Shown here: in pieces, positions 32,019 to 38,256 of the stretch | How the letters are laid out: every line of letters begins with the position of its first letter | How positions within the stretch are numbered: position 1 is the first letter of the stretch | IMG/VR virus record: IMGVR_UViG_3300020470_000065 | Location: 1-38,256 of that record | DNA: 38,256 nucleotides | Reading direction: 5' to 3' (one strand) | Source of the DNA: a virus | Made by a program: the position numbers and the translations under genes | The notes under the pieces: model-generated | Told to the model about the DNA's origin: nothing | What the model saw: only the letters and a program-made list of their open reading frames with translations | Database searches by the model: none

Positions 32019-33539
32019 TTACACCCCTACCAAATCATGAATACCCAAAGAGCGAGTGGTCATTGATCTATAATGGGAACCATTTACAATCATGATATCG
32101 GGAATAGTCTTACTTCCAATCTTAGTAGGAACCTGGCTTTCTTTTGATATTCTCTTCTCTGGCATTACAACGGTCTTAGTATTTTGTTGATTTACAGGAA
32201 TATCAAGAGCAACCATTCCTTTTGCCTTACTGGGGATAAATTTACCTCTATCATCACTAATAAAAGGCATCGTTGAAGTTTTATTAAACATACTTTTTAT
32301 CTCTACCAATCCCCCACCTTCATATTCAGGTCTTACCTTTTTTCTCTTAGGTTTAGAACGAGTTGCCATGCCACCCATTCTATTCATAGCTTGCAAAGTG
32401 CGAGCTCCCCAAAATTTTGTAGATTCTTTTCTAAATATAAACTCCCCACCCTCAACATTTATATCCGTTCCCCCTTGAGCATGAGATGGGCCTTTAGTCA
32501 TTCCTCCCTTTTTAAATGGCATCATTCCAGGTGTAGATCCTAATTCAAGTATGCCTTGCAACCATGACATATTAACTTTTTTCTTAGTAGGGTCTTTTAT
32601 ATTTTTATTTTCTTGTTGAAACTCATCTACAGTTGTAATGCTCTCATTATCTGTTTTATTAAAATCTTGTCTTAAGTCTCCCTTTCGTAATTCAGCATCA
32701 AGAGCACCGTAACCAAAGACAGATGCGAGAAGAGCACTACCAGCAATCCACGGATTTTTTACCATAAGACTTACTAAAGCAGGAAGAGCCCAAGATAAAA
32801 ATCCAATCAAACCTCCAAGTATGGTTCCTAAAGGAGTAAGAAATAGAAGAGCTGCTCCTGCTAGTGCTGGCCACCAATCTTTAAAAAATCTTGTAAGAGT
32901 TTTAATTTTCTTTTGATTTTTTTCATCCGTAAACCATTCAAAAAGAACATTAAAAAGAACACCTGCTAAAACATTCTTTAAAAACTTACCTATAGCACCT
33001 AAAATATTAGAAAAAGGGGAAACTATTTTACTTACTAAATTTTTTCCAACTTTAGCAATACCCTTTGTGCTCTCTAATAAATTCTCTCTGACTTTTCTTC
33101 TCTTCGCTGCTCTCTCTTTCCTTTCTATCTCTGCTTCCTTTTTATCTTGCTTATTACCTATTTTTAAAATTCCTATGATGGTGTCCAATATGGAATGGGC
33201 TTTTTTATCTATACCACCCTTCTCTTTTTCATCATCTTTACTAGCAGGTAATAATGCTTGAGGTTTAATTCTATTCGTGGGTATTACTTGTCTTCTAGCA
33301 AATAATTTATCAACATTTACTTTTCTCTTTTTTTCTCTTATTCGTTTAATTTCATCTCTTAATATGCGTGATCTCTGATCCCCTTTCTTATCTTTTGAAG
33401 CAACTTCAATAGTATTAATACCTTCTCTTAATGCAGAAAGGTAAGTTTGTTCTGCATTATCGACAGCATAAACATCTACTGGTTCTATTCCAAGATCCAA
33501 TAGAATTTTTGAAATTTCTGGTCTAGCGGTGACTGCCAT
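32019..33539 (-). CDS. Tape-measure-like tail protein I
   Basis: A 506-residue protein. Residues about 1-175 are charged and helical (RSRILRDEIKRIREKKRKVN, KKEAEIERKERAAKRRKVRE). Residues about 180-290 hold hydrophobic helices (FLKNVLAGVLFNVLFEWF, WWPALAGAALLFLTPLGTIL, IGFLSWALPALVSLMVKNPW). The C-terminal part has GGTDINVEGGEFIFRKEST and FWGARTLQAMNRMGG, which resembles the 'GGTDTVPAMLTPGEFVM' motif known from phage tape-measure proteins. Its ATG overlaps the gp51 stop (TAATG). A role in tail length and in channel formation is inferred. Confidence 0.65.
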   Translation of the reverse strand: MAVTARPEISKILLDLGIEPVDVYAVDNAEQTYLSALREGINTIEVASKDKKGDQRSRILRDEIKRIREKKRKVNVDKLFARRQVIPTNRIKPQALLPASKDDEKEKGGIDKKAHSILDTIIGILKIGNKQDKKEAEIERKERAAKRRKVRENLLESTKGIAKVGKNLVSKIVSPFSNILGAIGKFLKNVLAGVLFNVLFEWFTDEKNQKKIKTLTRFFKDWWPALAGAALLFLTPLGTILGGLIGFLSWALPALVSLMVKNPWIAGSALLASVFGYGALDAELRKGDLRQDFNKTDNESITTVDEFQQENKNIKDPTKKKVNMSWLQGILELGSTPGMMPFKKGGMTKGPSHAQGGTDINVEGGEFIFRKESTKFWGARTLQAMNRMGGMATRSKPKRKKVRPEYEGGGLVEIKSMFNKTSTMPFISDDRGKFIPSKAKGMVALDIPVNQQNTKTVVMPEKRISKESQVPTKIGSKTIPDIMIVNGSHYRSMTTRSLGIHDLVGV

Positions 33540-33712
33540 TAAGATGATGCTTGCTGCTGTTGTTGCTTCAATTTCTCTTCTTCAAGATGTGCTCGAAGTA
33601 GTTCAACATAAATGTCTCTCTCCCAAGGGATCAAGTTTTCTATCTCAGTTAATGAATATTTATGATACTGAATCAAAGAAAAATTCAGTTTATAATAATT
33701 CTCTAGATCCAT
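33539..33712 (-). CDS. gp51: gp51-like baseplate hub assembly factor (57 aa)
   Basis: A 57-residue gene from the ATG at 33712 to the TAA at 33541-33539. It starts MDLENYYKLNFSLIQYHKYS, continues LTEIENLIPWERDIYVELLR, and ends with a charged helix and a glutamine run (LEEEKLKQQQQQASS). The IPWERDIYVELL core is typical of the small T4 gp51 family, which catalyses assembly of the hub and is not part of the finished virion. It begins 11 bases after the gp26 stop, the same order as in other T4-like genomes, and its stop overlaps the tape-measure start. It is easily missed because it is under 60 codons. Confidence 0.82.
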   Translation of the reverse strand: MDLENYYKLNFSLIQYHKYSLTEIENLIPWERDIYVELLRAHLEEEKLKQQQQQASS

Positions 33713-33723
33713 ATGGACTAGAG

Positions 33724-34446
33724 CTATCCGAAAAAACTGGATAACCCTTCTAATAATACCGTATTTTCTACTTTAGTATTTGGATTAGTAAATTTTACCT
33801 CATGAGAGAGTTTAGGCATTGTCTCAAAAAATTCTTCAATCTGTTTAAATTGATAAGAATTCATCGAATCAAGAAAGTCTCTTATTTCTTTCTTAGTACA
33901 ATCAGCCCCAACCCAAACTTCTTCTTGTGAATAAATTTTATCAATACAAGTTGCAATTAAATCAAAAGACTGATCCACAACTTTACCACCATCATTAAAA
34001 TCAAAATTATTTTTAATGAACTCTGCAAGAGAAGGATATTTCATCTCCATCATTAAATCATTATCTAACTTAACTTTATTAGTATGATTTTCATTTTTCT
34101 TAACTTGTATTTCATCAATAGGTATCTTTACAGGAACTTGAGTTTTACCATCATCAGGACATACCATCCCAACTTCAATTTCTTCTCCTACAGACTTACC
34201 TCTAATATTAAGGAATAAAAATTCAATATCAAATGTAGGAAGAGTATCAACTTTGATTCCTTTCGTTTGGATACAAGATTTTATAACATTCTTGATAGCA
34301 GTGGTTATTTCTTTTGTATTTTCACTTTCTAAAGCTAAAACTAATAATTTCTCTTCTTTAACTAGAAAAGGTCTATATTCAATAGTTTGTCCAGTTGATG
34401 GTAGTTCCAACTCATATGTCGGTGTAGCAATCTTTGGTAAAGGCAT
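33724..34446 (-). CDS. gp26: gp26-like baseplate hub protein
   Basis: A 240-residue protein matching the T4 baseplate hub gp26 family. The N-terminus is LPKIATPTYELELPSTGQTI, then YRPFLVKEEKLLVLALES, then IKVDTLPTFDIEFLFLNIRG and VGEEIEVGMVCPDDGKTQVP, which is the strongest family signature (about 97-130). It ends EGLSSFFG. gp26 helps form the central hub under the tail tube and is usually encoded just before gp51, as here. No unusual start; MPLPK is the only sensible one. Confidence 0.85.
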   Translation of the reverse strand: MPLPKIATPTYELELPSTGQTIEYRPFLVKEEKLLVLALESENTKEITTAIKNVIKSCIQTKGIKVDTLPTFDIEFLFLNIRGKSVGEEIEVGMVCPDDGKTQVPVKIPIDEIQVKKNENHTNKVKLDNDLMMEMKYPSLAEFIKNNFDFNDGGKVVDQSFDLIATCIDKIYSQEEVWVGADCTKKEIRDFLDSMNSYQFKQIEEFFETMPKLSHEVKFTNPNTKVENTVLLEGLSSFFG

Positions 34447-34486
34447 GATATCCTATAGAAATTTCAGTGTATTTTATTTAGTGTAG

Positions 34487-35161
34487 TTAAATTGGGTTAA
34501 ATGTAACTACTCCATCATCGTTTATAGTAGGGGTTCCAATGGTCGAAGTGTTAATTTTAGGATATACCAAATAACGAGAGAAATTAAAATTAACTGTACA
34601 CTTTAATAAATTAGATGCTTCATAAGTAACAGGCATCGAATCAATACTTATTGGATAGGCTTGTAAGAACTTATACTCTAATATTCTATTATAATCTTTT
34701 TCAAATTTTTTGATATAAATGGAAGTTTGATATTCCTTAGGAAAGTTTACTCTATAAGAATAATTATCAGCACTAGAGTTCTGTTGGTTAACAATAAATC
34801 CAATCCATTTTTCAAAAGTAGTAATTATTTCATAGTCATGATCCACATAAAATGTGAAAGAAGAAGTTGAATTATATTGTCTTCTATACGCATGTCTCTC
34901 CGTTACTCCAGTATGATCTCCAGTCATTTGATGAGTGGCTAAAGAAGTTGCTGGTAATGTAGCCTCTGAACAGGATAAAGAAGTGAATCTATCATCCCTC
35001 TCATCTCCCGTCAATAAAATTCTCACTCTAGGTGGTGGGAAAAACCAACATTGAAAATGTGAAGTAAGAGCAGGGTTTAAAATTGAAGCTTTTAAATCTG
35101 CTAATATTTTTTTATGAGGTTTTGGAGTGCTGCTTGTTGAACCGCCGATTACGACAGACAT
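34487..35161 (-). CDS. Tail-tube or baseplate tube-initiator protein (gp19/gp54-like)
   Basis: A 224-residue protein resembling the T4 tube family. It has an N-terminal strand (HFQCWFFPPPRVRILLTGDE), then ATLPATSLATHQMTGDHTGV and RHAYRRQYNSTSSFTFYVDH with DYEIITTFEKWIGFI, a pattern shared by gp19 tube and gp54 initiator subunits. Then follows LQAYPISIDSMPVTYEASNL with KCTVNFNFSRYLVY. A single copy next to hub genes favours a gp54-type initiator over the major tube protein, but the sequence alone does not decide. It is the first gene of the large minus-strand series, transcribed divergently from gp4 with only 36 bases between the starts. Confidence 0.72.
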   Translation of the reverse strand: MSVVIGGSTSSTPKPHKKILADLKASILNPALTSHFQCWFFPPPRVRILLTGDERDDRFTSLSCSEATLPATSLATHQMTGDHTGVTERHAYRRQYNSTSSFTFYVDHDYEIITTFEKWIGFIVNQQNSSADNYSYRVNFPKEYQTSIYIKKFEKDYNRILEYKFLQAYPISIDSMPVTYEASNLLKCTVNFNFSRYLVYPKINTSTIGTPTINDDGVVTFNPI

Positions 35162-35166
35162 ATCTC

Positions 35167-35174
35167 TATAAATA
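35167..35174 (+). promoter_or_regulatory. T4-type late promoter box TATAAATA
   Basis: A perfect TATAAATA on the plus strand, 23 bases before the gp4 start at 35198, in the 36-base gap between divergent genes. It would drive gp4 and the genes after it. Confidence 0.75.
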
Positions 35175-35197
35175 TTACTACTGATATATTATGTATA

Positions 35198-35650
35198 ATG
35201 GGAGAAAGCAAAAAGAGTTTTTTTAAACCTTCTTTTCCCAAAAAATACAAGGGAAATCCAAATAATATCATATGTCGTAGCACTTGGGAGACCAAATTCT
35301 GCAATTATTGTGATTTGAATGAGAATATTCTTGAGTGGGCAAGTGAAGAATTCTATATTAAATATGTCTCTCCTGTTGATAATCGGACTCATCGTTATTA
35401 TCCAGACTTTCTTATCAAAGTTAAAGAAAGCACAGGTCAAATTAAAACTTATGTGATTGAGGTAAAACCCAAGAAACAAACTCAACCTCCCAAAAAAAGA
35501 AAAAAAGTGACTCAATCCTATCTTTATGAATGCAAAACCTATGCTGTTAATACAGCTAAGTGGAAGGCAGCACAGGAGTTTTGTAATGATAGAAAAATTG
35601 AATTTAAGATTATTACCGAACAAGAACTAGGAATATATCATGGCAGATGA
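35198..35650 (+). CDS. gp4: gp4-like head completion protein, nuclease-like fold
   Basis: A 150-residue protein of the T4 gp4 (gp50) head completion family. Residues ICRSTWETKFCNYCD (Glu31), RYYPDFLIKVKE (Asp70) and YVIEVKPKKQ (Glu88, Lys90) form a complete PD-(D/E)xK nuclease-type signature like that of TnsA. A basic loop (KKQTQPPKKRKKV) follows. The family is needed for the filled head to accept a tail; whether it cuts DNA is not settled. It starts the plus-strand island and overlaps the next gene by 11 bases. Confidence 0.87.
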   Translation: MGESKKSFFKPSFPKKYKGNPNNIICRSTWETKFCNYCDLNENILEWASEEFYIKYVSPVDNRTHRYYPDFLIKVKESTGQIKTYVIEVKPKKQTQPPKKRKKVTQSYLYECKTYAVNTAKWKAAQEFCNDRKIEFKIITEQELGIYHGR

Positions 35651-36038
35651 ATTAGAAGATTACTTTGAACAATATGAGCAACAGGTAGGTGATAACAGGA
35701 TCGAACCTATCATGGATGAATTGAAAAGTATCACTGATCCTGAAGAGAAGATGCTTCTTATCATGGATGCCTTAAAAGATGTAGAAGTAGTGCCTGATGT
35801 AGGAAAATATTATACTTTCATCTACACGGCAAAAACCCCTAGACTTCAATATGATCAACATCCTTTGGTGGCTGTAACTGACATCCAAAGATGGGGATTC
35901 AGAGGACTTAATTATCACTGGGGTAAATTTAGAAACTACACATGGGAAGAGATTGGAGGAGTCCTCTATGTGGTTCGACCTAGTGAAATAAATGACTTAC
36001 GTAATGTATCCTATGCTTATTTCCTTACAACTCTATAA
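35640..36038 (+). CDS. Conserved phage protein of unknown function
   Basis: A 132-residue protein I do not recognise. Residues about 1-55 are an acidic helical region (ELEDYFEQYEQQVGDNRIEP, DEEKM-like turns). Residues about 56-132 form a beta-rich core (PDVGKYYTFIYTAKTPRLQY, HPLVAVTDIQRWGFRGLNYH, YTWEEIGGVLYVVRPSEIND). It overlaps gp4 by 11 bases and its stop codon is inside the late box of gp48, so it belongs to the head-tail completion group. A minor head-tail or baseplate role is only a guess from context. Confidence 0.68.
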   Translation: MADELEDYFEQYEQQVGDNRIEPIMDELKSITDPEEKMLLIMDALKDVEVVPDVGKYYTFIYTAKTPRLQYDQHPLVAVTDIQRWGFRGLNYHWGKFRNYTWEEIGGVLYVVRPSEINDLRNVSYAYFLTTL

Positions 36039-36041
36039 ATA
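36034..36041 (+). promoter_or_regulatory. T4-type late promoter box TATAAATA
   Basis: A perfect TATAAATA on the plus strand, overlapping the stop codon (TAA at 36036-36038) of the 132-aa gene and 16 bases before the gp48 ATG at 36058. The start of transcription would be very close to the ATG, giving an almost leaderless message; read-through from the gp4 promoter may also supply gp48. Confidence 0.6.
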
Positions 36042-36057
36042 ACTAAAAAATAATATA

Positions 36058-37515
36058 ATGTCTTTTAGCAACTCGCTACCTTTAAAATTAAAAGAACCAA
36101 CAGATGACAACGATAAAAGTGTGCAAACTTTTAAATATGCCACTCAGATTGTAGAAACGAAGAATGAAAATGGTGGAAAAGATTTTGAAAGCTATGTATA
36201 CAGATGTCCCGATACGGGTAGTTGTACACTAGATAATGCCACTAAAATAGGAAAAAGAAATAGTAATGGGGCATTAGTGTTTAATAATAGTGAAAATGAT
36301 AAGGAAAGAGCAAATTATAATACAATTAATAAAGAAACAAAAAATCAAGCTGAGGGTTTGATTACAGGTTTAAGTGCAGTAGAACAAGTATTATATAATC
36401 TAAAAACAGGAAATGGAAATCAAGAACTTATTAATAAAGTAACATCAGAGGGAGAGATCATAAGTGACGATCCAGACGAGACTTTAGAAGATGCAATTAA
36501 GGCTATTGTTGCTGCTCAAAATGGTGGAAAAATTGATTTTATGGATACTATTTCAGATGATAACTTTAATTCAGATATAAATGTCAATATAAAGGGAAGA
36601 AATGCCAGAACCCAATATGGAAATTATTGCTATCCAGAGGATATAAAAAATGATAGAACTCAGGATAGAATCAAATTTACTATGAAATATAGTAAAGGAA
36701 CTCGTATAACCACATCTACTACAGCAGGAGTTAAAGTCTTTGAAAGAAGAGAACAAAAAATCAAAGGATCAGTAACCCTTCCAATACAATCAGGAATTAA
36801 AGATCAGAATAGTGTAAGATGGAATGGATCCGCACTTAATGCTCTTCAAGCATTCGGTGCTGGTGCAGCACTGAATATTTTTGATGCCGCAACTGGTGGA
36901 GCACCCATACAAGATGTAACTGATAATGCTACTGGACTCTTTTCTAAGGCAGCAGGGTTCTTAAAAGATGGAACTGCGGGTGCTGATGCTCGAACAGCAA
37001 TTAATGTATACTTGGCTCAACAGGCAGTAGGTACAAAAAACCTACTTTCAAGAACTGCTGGTGCTATTGTCAACCCTAATGTAGAAATGCTTTTTGATGC
37101 TCCTGCATTAAGACCGTTTTCATTCCAATTTAGAATGTCTCCTAGAGATGAGGATGAAGCAGCACAAGTAAGAAGTATTATTGCCTTCTTTAAACAAGGA
37201 ATGTCCGTCAAAACTTCAAGTTCTAATGTATTCCTTAAGGCTCCTAATATATTTGATATCAAATATATAACGTATAATGATGGTAAGGAGATACATCATC
37301 CATCCATTAACCGCATTAAAACATGTGCTCTTCTGGCAGCAGAAGTGGATTATACACCAGATAATTCTTACATGACCTATGATGATCCTAGAAGAACTAT
37401 GACTTCATATGCTATTACTCTACAATTTAATGAACTTGATCCTCTCTATGAAGATGATTATGAAGAGTTAGGTTTCACAAATTCCACTAACACCGCAAAC
37501 GAAATAGGTTACTAA
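36058..37515 (+). CDS. gp48: gp48-like baseplate tail-tube cap
   Basis: A 485-residue protein of the T4 gp48 tail-tube cap family. The C-terminal half is the clearest: ALRPFSFQFRMSPRDEDEAA, SIIAFFKQGMSVKTSSSNVF, LKAPNIFDIKYITYNDGKEI, INRIKTCALLAAEVDYTPDN and SYAITLQFNELDPLYEDDYE, in the gp48/gp54-like tube fold. The N-terminal half (about 1-190) is charged, rich in Asn/Lys/Asp. A hydrophobic Ala/Gly stretch is at about 262-278 (ALNALQAFGAGAALNIF). gp48 sits on the baseplate hub and starts tube polymerisation. It is followed one base later by gp53. Confidence 0.85.
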   Translation: MSFSNSLPLKLKEPTDDNDKSVQTFKYATQIVETKNENGGKDFESYVYRCPDTGSCTLDNATKIGKRNSNGALVFNNSENDKERANYNTINKETKNQAEGLITGLSAVEQVLYNLKTGNGNQELINKVTSEGEIISDDPDETLEDAIKAIVAAQNGGKIDFMDTISDDNFNSDINVNIKGRNARTQYGNYCYPEDIKNDRTQDRIKFTMKYSKGTRITTSTTAGVKVFERREQKIKGSVTLPIQSGIKDQNSVRWNGSALNALQAFGAGAALNIFDAATGGAPIQDVTDNATGLFSKAAGFLKDGTAGADARTAINVYLAQQAVGTKNLLSRTAGAIVNPNVEMLFDAPALRPFSFQFRMSPRDEDEAAQVRSIIAFFKQGMSVKTSSSNVFLKAPNIFDIKYITYNDGKEIHHPSINRIKTCALLAAEVDYTPDNSYMTYDDPRRTMTSYAITLQFNELDPLYEDDYEELGFTNSTNTANEIGY

Positions 37516-37516
37516 A

Positions 37517-38185
37517 ATGCCAGCTTACTTTAGACAAGTTCCAAATTTTGAATATGTTAATAGACTGGCTGATTCTAAAAGCAGTTCAGAGTATATTGAA
37601 GTAAAAAATATTTTTAAAAGAGGAAAATTAAAAAAAGACGTTTTTGATAATTTGATGTACTTCACAAAATATCAAATTGTGGGGGATGACCGTCCTGATA
37701 ACGTAGCATTCCAAGTATATGAAGATGAAACCTTAGATTGGTTAGTTTTACTTTCCAATAATATTGTAAATATACAAACTGAATGGCCTTTAGAACAACA
37801 ATCTTTTCTAAATTATCTTTTAAACAAATATGGAAGTCAAGCAAACTTTCTCCAACCTCATCATTATGAGACCAAGCTGACTAAAAATACTAAAGGAACT
37901 GTAATTGTTAAAAAAGGATTAGAAGTTCCTCAAGATTACTCTTTTGAATATTATGACGGTGTTCTTGGAAAGTATGTTACAACATCTAATATAACATCTG
38001 TGGTATCTAACTATGATTATGAAATAAAAATTGAAAATGCAAAAAGAAACATATATGTACTTAAACCTGAATATTTGAATGTTGTGCTCAATGATATGAG
38101 TGAAATTATGCCATATAAAAAAGGTTCCACCCAATATGTGAGTGAAACCCTAGTAAAAGGAGAAAATATTAGACTATATTCCTAA
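37517..38185 (+). CDS. gp53: gp53-like baseplate wedge protein
   Basis: A 222-residue protein of the T4 gp53 wedge family: MPAYFRQVPNFEYVNR at the start, then YFTKYQIVGDDRPDNVAFQV with YEDETLDWLVLLSNNIVNIQ, a LysM-like segment (about 53-88) found in gp53. It ends with IYVLKPEYLNVVLNDMSEIM. gp53 joins neighbouring wedges around the hub. It is the last gene of the plus-strand island, one base after gp48, and its stop abuts the stop of the convergent minus-strand gene at 38186. Confidence 0.85.
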   Translation: MPAYFRQVPNFEYVNRLADSKSSSEYIEVKNIFKRGKLKKDVFDNLMYFTKYQIVGDDRPDNVAFQVYEDETLDWLVLLSNNIVNIQTEWPLEQQSFLNYLLNKYGSQANFLQPHHYETKLTKNTKGTVIVKKGLEVPQDYSFEYYDGVLGKYVTTSNITSVVSNYDYEIKIENAKRNIYVLKPEYLNVVLNDMSEIMPYKKGSTQYVSETLVKGENIRLYS

Positions 38186-38256
38186 TTATTCCTCTGCAAG
38201 TTTTTGGAAATAAGAAAGAGCATCATCCTCATCTGAACTAGCAGATGCAACTGCAG
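38186..38256 (-). CDS. C-terminal end of a minus-strand gene, acidic tail (edge-truncated)
   Basis: The frame that ends with TAA at 38186-38188 reads AVASASSDEDDALSYFQKLA then EE at its C-terminus. It is entirely open to the window edge, so only about 22 residues are seen. An acidic tail ending in an aromatic helix is common in single-stranded-DNA-binding proteins; a gp32-like protein is one possibility but this is a guess. The stop is directly next to the gp53 stop, with no terminator space. Confidence 0.5.
   Translation of the reverse strand, partial: AVASASSDEDDALSYFQKLAEE

Noticed and set aside
33657-33664. CATAAATA late-type box on the minus strand within gp51
   Set aside because: It fits NATAAATA but is inside the gp51 coding region and about 118 bases from the next start, so chance is likely in AT-rich DNA.
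34467-34486. ACTAAATA-like sequence upstream of gp26
   Set aside because: It differs at the second position of the late box, which is normally A, so it was not called a promoter.
35189-35623. 144-codon minus-strand open frame opposite gp4
   Set aside because: gp4 on the plus strand is a clear family member with a late promoter; the antisense frame is hydrophobic and Phe-rich as expected of a shadow.

Overview
The window is part of the virion-structure region of a T4-like (Straboviridae/Kyanoviridae-type) marine myovirus, AT-rich by eye. Its baseplate hub, tail-tube cap and head-completion genes match T4 gp4, gp5, gp26, gp27, gp48, gp51, gp53 and gp19/gp54. The large fibre-type proteins, the 'GIGTT' repeats, the VrlC-like giant protein and the late promoters of the form (N)ATAAATA are typical of cyanomyoviruses. 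A Synechococcus or Prochlorococcus host is most likely. A Pelagibacter-type host cannot be excluded, because no host-derived metabolic gene is present. No tRNA, CRISPR array or insertion sequence was seen, and there is no gene-free stretch longer than about 90 bases.

Layout. A short plus-strand island (35198-38185) holds gp4 head completion, a small unknown protein, the gp48 tube cap and the gp53 baseplate wedge. It meets the end of a minus-strand gene cut by the right edge. Everything from 35161 down to 1 is on the minus strand and is read right to left. First comes a baseplate hub and tail-tube module: tube/initiator protein, gp26, a 57-residue gp51, two tape-measure-like proteins, a gp27-like hub, a small His/Asp-rich protein, and a 1575-residue gp5-like hub. 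Next are a beta-helical needle protein, a spike/tip protein, a coiled-coil fibre protein and a stand-alone copy of the tip protein's C-terminal domain. A tiny gene (63 aa) with its own perfect sigma70-type promoter interrupts this late series. Then come the host-recognition proteins: a 1977-aa VrlC-like protein, an 872-aa glycine-rich adhesin with Ig-like domains, an 1149-aa repeat fibre, and three RCC1-type seven-bladed propeller fibres.

The most interesting part is the left end (833-5311). Between two RCC1 fibre genes lies a tightly overlapping run of six enzyme genes: four 2-oxoglutarate/Fe(II) dioxygenase-like proteins of three different kinds, one TPR-glycosyltransferase and one GT-A-type glycosyltransferase. 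The layout suggests a phage-encoded hydroxylation-plus-glycosylation cassette acting on the tail fibres. That role is an inference from context, not seen directly.

A second theme is nested domain insertion. In the gp5-like hub, a PA14/jelly-roll-like module is inserted into a cupredoxin-like domain that keeps Cys/His/Met copper-type ligands. In the glycine-rich adhesin, a polyglycine module is inserted into an Ig-like domain. Control looks like the T4/cyanophage late mode, with TATAAATA boxes upstream of several starts and translational coupling inside operons.
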